A stretch of DNA of 8,455 bases from an uncultured Aquificaceae bacterium. GTDB lineage: Bacteria; Aquificota; Aquificia; Aquificales; Aquificaceae. Shown here one piece after another: positions 6,837 through 8,455 of this stretch (the first letter of the stretch is position 1; each line of letters begins with the position of its first letter). The position numbers and the translations under genes were made by a program. The stretch covers positions 1-8,455 of the forward strand of contig CALLAD010000048.1 in NCBI GenBank assembly GCA_938002625.1, written 5' to 3'. Below the pieces are notes generated by a model. The model saw nothing but the letters and a program-made list of their open reading frames with translations, was not told the origin of the DNA and ran no database searches.

Positions 6837-7219
6837 ATATTACCTATCTCCTCTCCCTGAGCTTTCGGCATATTATACCTGCTAAAGAGTATAGATTCAA
6901 CCATTTTAAGTTCATAATCCTCCAAACCCTCTATGCTCAGTCTGATTTCACTTTCTCCTTTAATAAGTTTTATCCTTATATTGTCCCCTTCTTTGCTTCC
7001 CACATGAACATCGCCGCCACCAGCCATAAAACCCACGCTCAAAGCCAAGGTAACAAAATTTAGCTCCTCTATACTCATGCATGGCTTTTCTACTTCCTTA
7101 TGAAGCTTCATATATACACAAAGAGCAAGGCCCACCCGCATTAAATTTTCTGGCGTAAAAGGATAAATACCAACTTTACCCGTTAAGTAGTTTTCTTTAA
7201 ACAACCTCTCTAAGGGCAT
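6812..7219 (-). CDS. 135-aa protein resembling a stripped phosphohexomutase domain I
   Basis: Not a family I can name with certainty. Residues 12-38 (LTGKVGIYPFTPENLMRVGLAL...) read like the N-terminus of alpha-D-phosphohexomutases (phosphomannomutase/phosphoglucomutase), which open with RGKV...LTPE...GRAL. Residues 47-75 (MSIEELNFVTLALSVGF...GGDVHVG) match the following RLSSEEL...AL..GL...G.DV..G block, and residues 81-128 (IRIKLIKG...EEIGNI) match the NGIKL...EIG stretch. The segment between, which in true mutases carries the catalytic phospho-serine TASHNP loop, is missing, and there are no domains II-IV (a full enzyme is about 450 residues). It would not be a mutase. The start is supported by a strong Shine-Dalgarno site. 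It overlaps tlyA by 23 bases and the next gene by 25. The reading frame is well supported; the fold assignment is tentative. Confidence 0.7.
   Translation of the reverse strand: MPLERLFKENYLTGKVGIYPFTPENLMRVGLALCVYMKLHKEVEKPCMSIEELNFVTLALSVGFMAGGGDVHVGSKEGDNIRIKLIKGESEIRLSIEGLEDYELKMVESILFSRYNMPKAQGEEIGNIWIQEKRL
6847..6853 (-). promoter_or_regulatory. Ribosome binding site deciding the start of the 82-aa gene
   Basis: The minus strand reads GAGGAGA, ending 10 bases before the ATG at 6836. It lies inside the upstream coding region, and it favours this start over the internal Met at residue 25. Confidence 0.65.
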
Positions 7220-7973
7220 CCTCCACCTCTTTCATTATATCCCTTAATTCTTCTAAGCTTTTCCCAGCAAGCACAAAAAATTCCTCATTTCCCTTAGTGC
7301 CCTTTGGTTTAGCCTTAATCACACCGCCTACCTTCATACCATAAGACTTTAAAAAATCTATAACCTTTAGTATTGCTTCCTTTCTGTAAAGCTCTTCCCT
7401 TACTATGCCCTTCTTTACTTTTTCTGGCCCAACTTCAAATTGGGGTTTAACAAGCACAAGCAAGATCCCATCCTCCTTTAAAAATTTTAGCACGTTGGGA
7501 AGAAGCTTCAAAACTGATATAAAAGATACGTCCATCGTTACCAAATCTACCTTTTCTGGAATATGTTCATGGGTTAATTCCCTTGCATCGGTTTCTTCAT
7601 AAAGGATTACTCTTGGATCATGTCTTAGCTTTGGGTCCATTTGCCCTTTTCCGACATCTACCGCATAAACCCTCTTTACACCATGCATTAAAAGGCATTG
7701 GGTAAAGCCCCCAGTGGATGATCCCACATCAAGGGCTATCATACCATTAACATCAAGATTAAATTTTTTTAAAGCATTTTCCAATTTATAGCCAGCCCGA
7801 GAAACATACTTAGGAGGCTCTTTTACTTCTACCCTTTGACCTTCTTTTATCTTTGTTCCAGGCTTTGTTACAACTTTGCCATCCACAAGCACAAGCCCAG
7901 CCATAATAAGGGCTTGCGCCTTTTCCCTTGATGATGCATAACCCTTTTCTACCAGATAAAGGTCAAGCCTCAA
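7197..7973 (-). CDS. tlyA: TlyA-family rRNA 2'-O-methyltransferase (S4 + FtsJ-like)
   Basis: Adds 2'-O-methyl groups to cytidine in rRNA (in Mycobacterium C1409 of 16S and C1920 of 23S; shorter forms act on one of these), affecting capreomycin sensitivity. It has 258 residues. The S4 RNA-binding domain at 1-60 begins [20 protein letters not shown], the family N-terminus. The SAM-binding motif LDVGSSTGGF is at 81-90 and DVGKGQ at 106-111. The likely catalytic K-D-K-E set is Lys63 in RAGYKLEN, Asp148 in MDVSF, Lys176 in VKPQFE and Glu231 in GNEEFF. The start codon is TTG at 7973, overlapping the yggT stop by four bases (TTGA); the family N-terminus begins exactly there, so the choice is firm. 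It has no Shine-Dalgarno site and is probably translated by coupling to yggT. Some members have been reported as haemolysins; the enzyme role is better supported. Confidence 0.93.
   Translation of the reverse strand: MRLDLYLVEKGYASSREKAQALIMAGLVLVDGKVVTKPGTKIKEGQRVEVKEPPKYVSRAGYKLENALKKFNLDVNGMIALDVGSSTGGFTQCLLMHGVKRVYAVDVGKGQMDPKLRHDPRVILYEETDARELTHEHIPEKVDLVTMDVSFISVLKLLPNVLKFLKEDGILLVLVKPQFEVGPEKVKKGIVREELYRKEAILKVIDFLKSYGMKVGGVIKAKPKGTKGNEEFFVLAGKSLEELRDIMKEVEDALREVV
7223..7230 (-). promoter_or_regulatory. Ribosome binding site of the 135-aa gene, inside tlyA
   Basis: The minus strand reads AGAGGTGG followed by AGG and the ATG at 7219. This purine-rich site lies in the last codons of tlyA and fixes the start of the overlapping downstream gene. 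Confidence 0.65.
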
Positions 7974-8209
7974 AGCTTAAGAAGGTTTTTTATAAGGTAC
8001 AAGACCAATAAAAGTAAAAGGGGAGAAAAATCCAAACCACCTACCGGTGGAATTAGCCTTCTAAAGGGCTCAAGAAGTGGAGAAATTAGGGCATCAAGCT
8101 TTTCATAAAGCTTGCTTTGCCTTATCTGTGGTATCCAAGATCCTATAGCATACAAAAATACCAACAAGATAAGAAGGTTTATAATAAGCGAGAGGATGCC
8201 CTTTATCAT
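7970..8209 (-). CDS. yggT: YggT/YlmG-family small membrane protein
   Basis: 79 residues with two membrane helices, at about 3-25 and 58-79, joined by a short loop carrying the family signature [22 protein letters not shown] (residues 43-64). Family members are linked to cell division site proteins, nucleoid and chloroplast division, and osmotic tolerance, but the molecular role is not settled. Only one YggT repeat is present; some bacteria have two. Its ATG overlaps the rplQ stop by four bases (ATGA) and its stop overlaps the tlyA TTG start by four bases, so it is translationally linked on both sides. No Shine-Dalgarno site is visible. Confidence 0.9.
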   Translation of the reverse strand: MIKGILSLIINLLILLVFLYAIGSWIPQIRQSKLYEKLDALISPLLEPFRRLIPPVGGLDFSPLLLLLVLYLIKNLLKL

Positions 8210-8455
8210 TCTACAAGTTCAATTATAGCCAACTCACAACCATCGCCCTTTCTTCTATCGGGGAGTTTTATTATTCTTGTATATCCACCATTTCTGTTTT
8301 CAAACCTTGGTGCTACTTCTTCAAAGAGCTTTTTGATTACTTTTCTATCGGGAAGAAGAGCTAAAGCCCTTCTACGTGCCGTTAAATCTCCTTTTTTGCC
8401 AAGAGTTATAAGTTTTTCTACAAAAGGCCTTAGCGCCTTTGCCTTTTGTAGGGAA
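8206..8455 (-). CDS. rplQ: 50S ribosomal protein L17, C-terminal 82 residues (cut by window edge)
   Basis: Large-subunit ribosomal protein near the exit tunnel. The window holds the last 82 residues plus stop; the N-terminus lies outside to the right. Recognised from [15 protein letters not shown], the basic [13 protein letters not shown] block, [19 protein letters not shown] and the ending [20 protein letters not shown], all typical of the L17 C-terminal half. In most bacteria rplQ closes the alpha operon after rpoA. Here transcription appears to continue, since the stop TGA overlaps the yggT ATG, so the genes downstream probably share the ribosomal promoter. Confidence 0.97.
   Translation of the reverse strand, partial: SLQKAKALRPFVEKLITLGKKGDLTARRRALALLPDRKVIKKLFEEVAPRFENRNGGYTRIIKLPDRRKGDGCELAIIELVE

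Noticed and set aside
8222..8227. Another TATAAT on the minus strand, 12 bases before the yggT ATG
   Set aside because: It encodes the Ala-Ile-Ile of the conserved L17 C-terminus, the spacing differs from the other three cases, and yggT start/stop overlap explains its translation.
1..8455. CRISPR array, tRNA/rRNA genes, insertion sequence or prophage signal
   Set aside because: No regularly spaced direct repeats, transposase-like frames, terminal inverted repeats or structural RNA signatures were found; nearly every base is in a recognised or well supported gene.

Overview
The window reads as chromosomal DNA from a thermophilic bacterium, most likely an Aquificales/Aquificota relative of Aquifex and Hydrogenobacter. 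The grounds are the Aquifex-like wording of the ProRS and LeuRS proteins, heavy use of AGG/AGA for Arg and ATA for Ile, proteins rich in Lys/Glu/Ile/Val/Tyr, and extreme gene packing. Only about 80 bases lie outside genes. The lineage call is from reading, not from a search. I see no tRNA, rRNA, CRISPR array, insertion sequence or phage gene.

Layout. (1) Positions 1-3165, minus strand: proS (prolyl-tRNA synthetase), then leuS (leucyl-tRNA synthetase), which runs off the left edge at residue 464. (2) Positions 3184-4916, plus strand, divergent from proS: rlmN (radical-SAM rRNA/tRNA adenine C2-methyltransferase) followed 5 bases later by lepB (signal peptidase I). (3) Positions 4906-8455, minus strand, convergent with lepB: a tightly overlapping run of rplQ (ribosomal protein L17, cut by the right edge), yggT (small membrane protein), tlyA (rRNA 2'-O-methyltransferase), a 135-aa protein resembling a stripped phosphohexomutase domain I, an 82-aa helical protein, and a 560-aa protein that reads as degenerate receiver + PATAN/DUF4388 + metal-ligand-less ODP (flavodiiron-like) domain.

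How it fits together. Most genes serve translation or export: two synthetases, L17, two RNA methyltransferases and signal peptidase. The last three genes of the rplQ run are the unexplained part. They overlap one another, lie downstream of tlyA, and two of them look like enzyme or receiver folds whose catalytic residues are gone, which suggests a non-catalytic sensory or scaffold module.

The most striking DNA signal is the 18-bp gap between proS and rlmN. It holds a palindromic TATAATTATA that gives a -10-like TATAAT on each strand, each exactly 8 bases from its start codon. leuS has the same TATAAT-N8-ATG arrangement, and lepB has TGCTAAAAT-N7-ATG. These genes lack good Shine-Dalgarno sites, whereas the three distal genes of the rplQ run have them, so leaderless transcription of the first set is a reasonable hypothesis.
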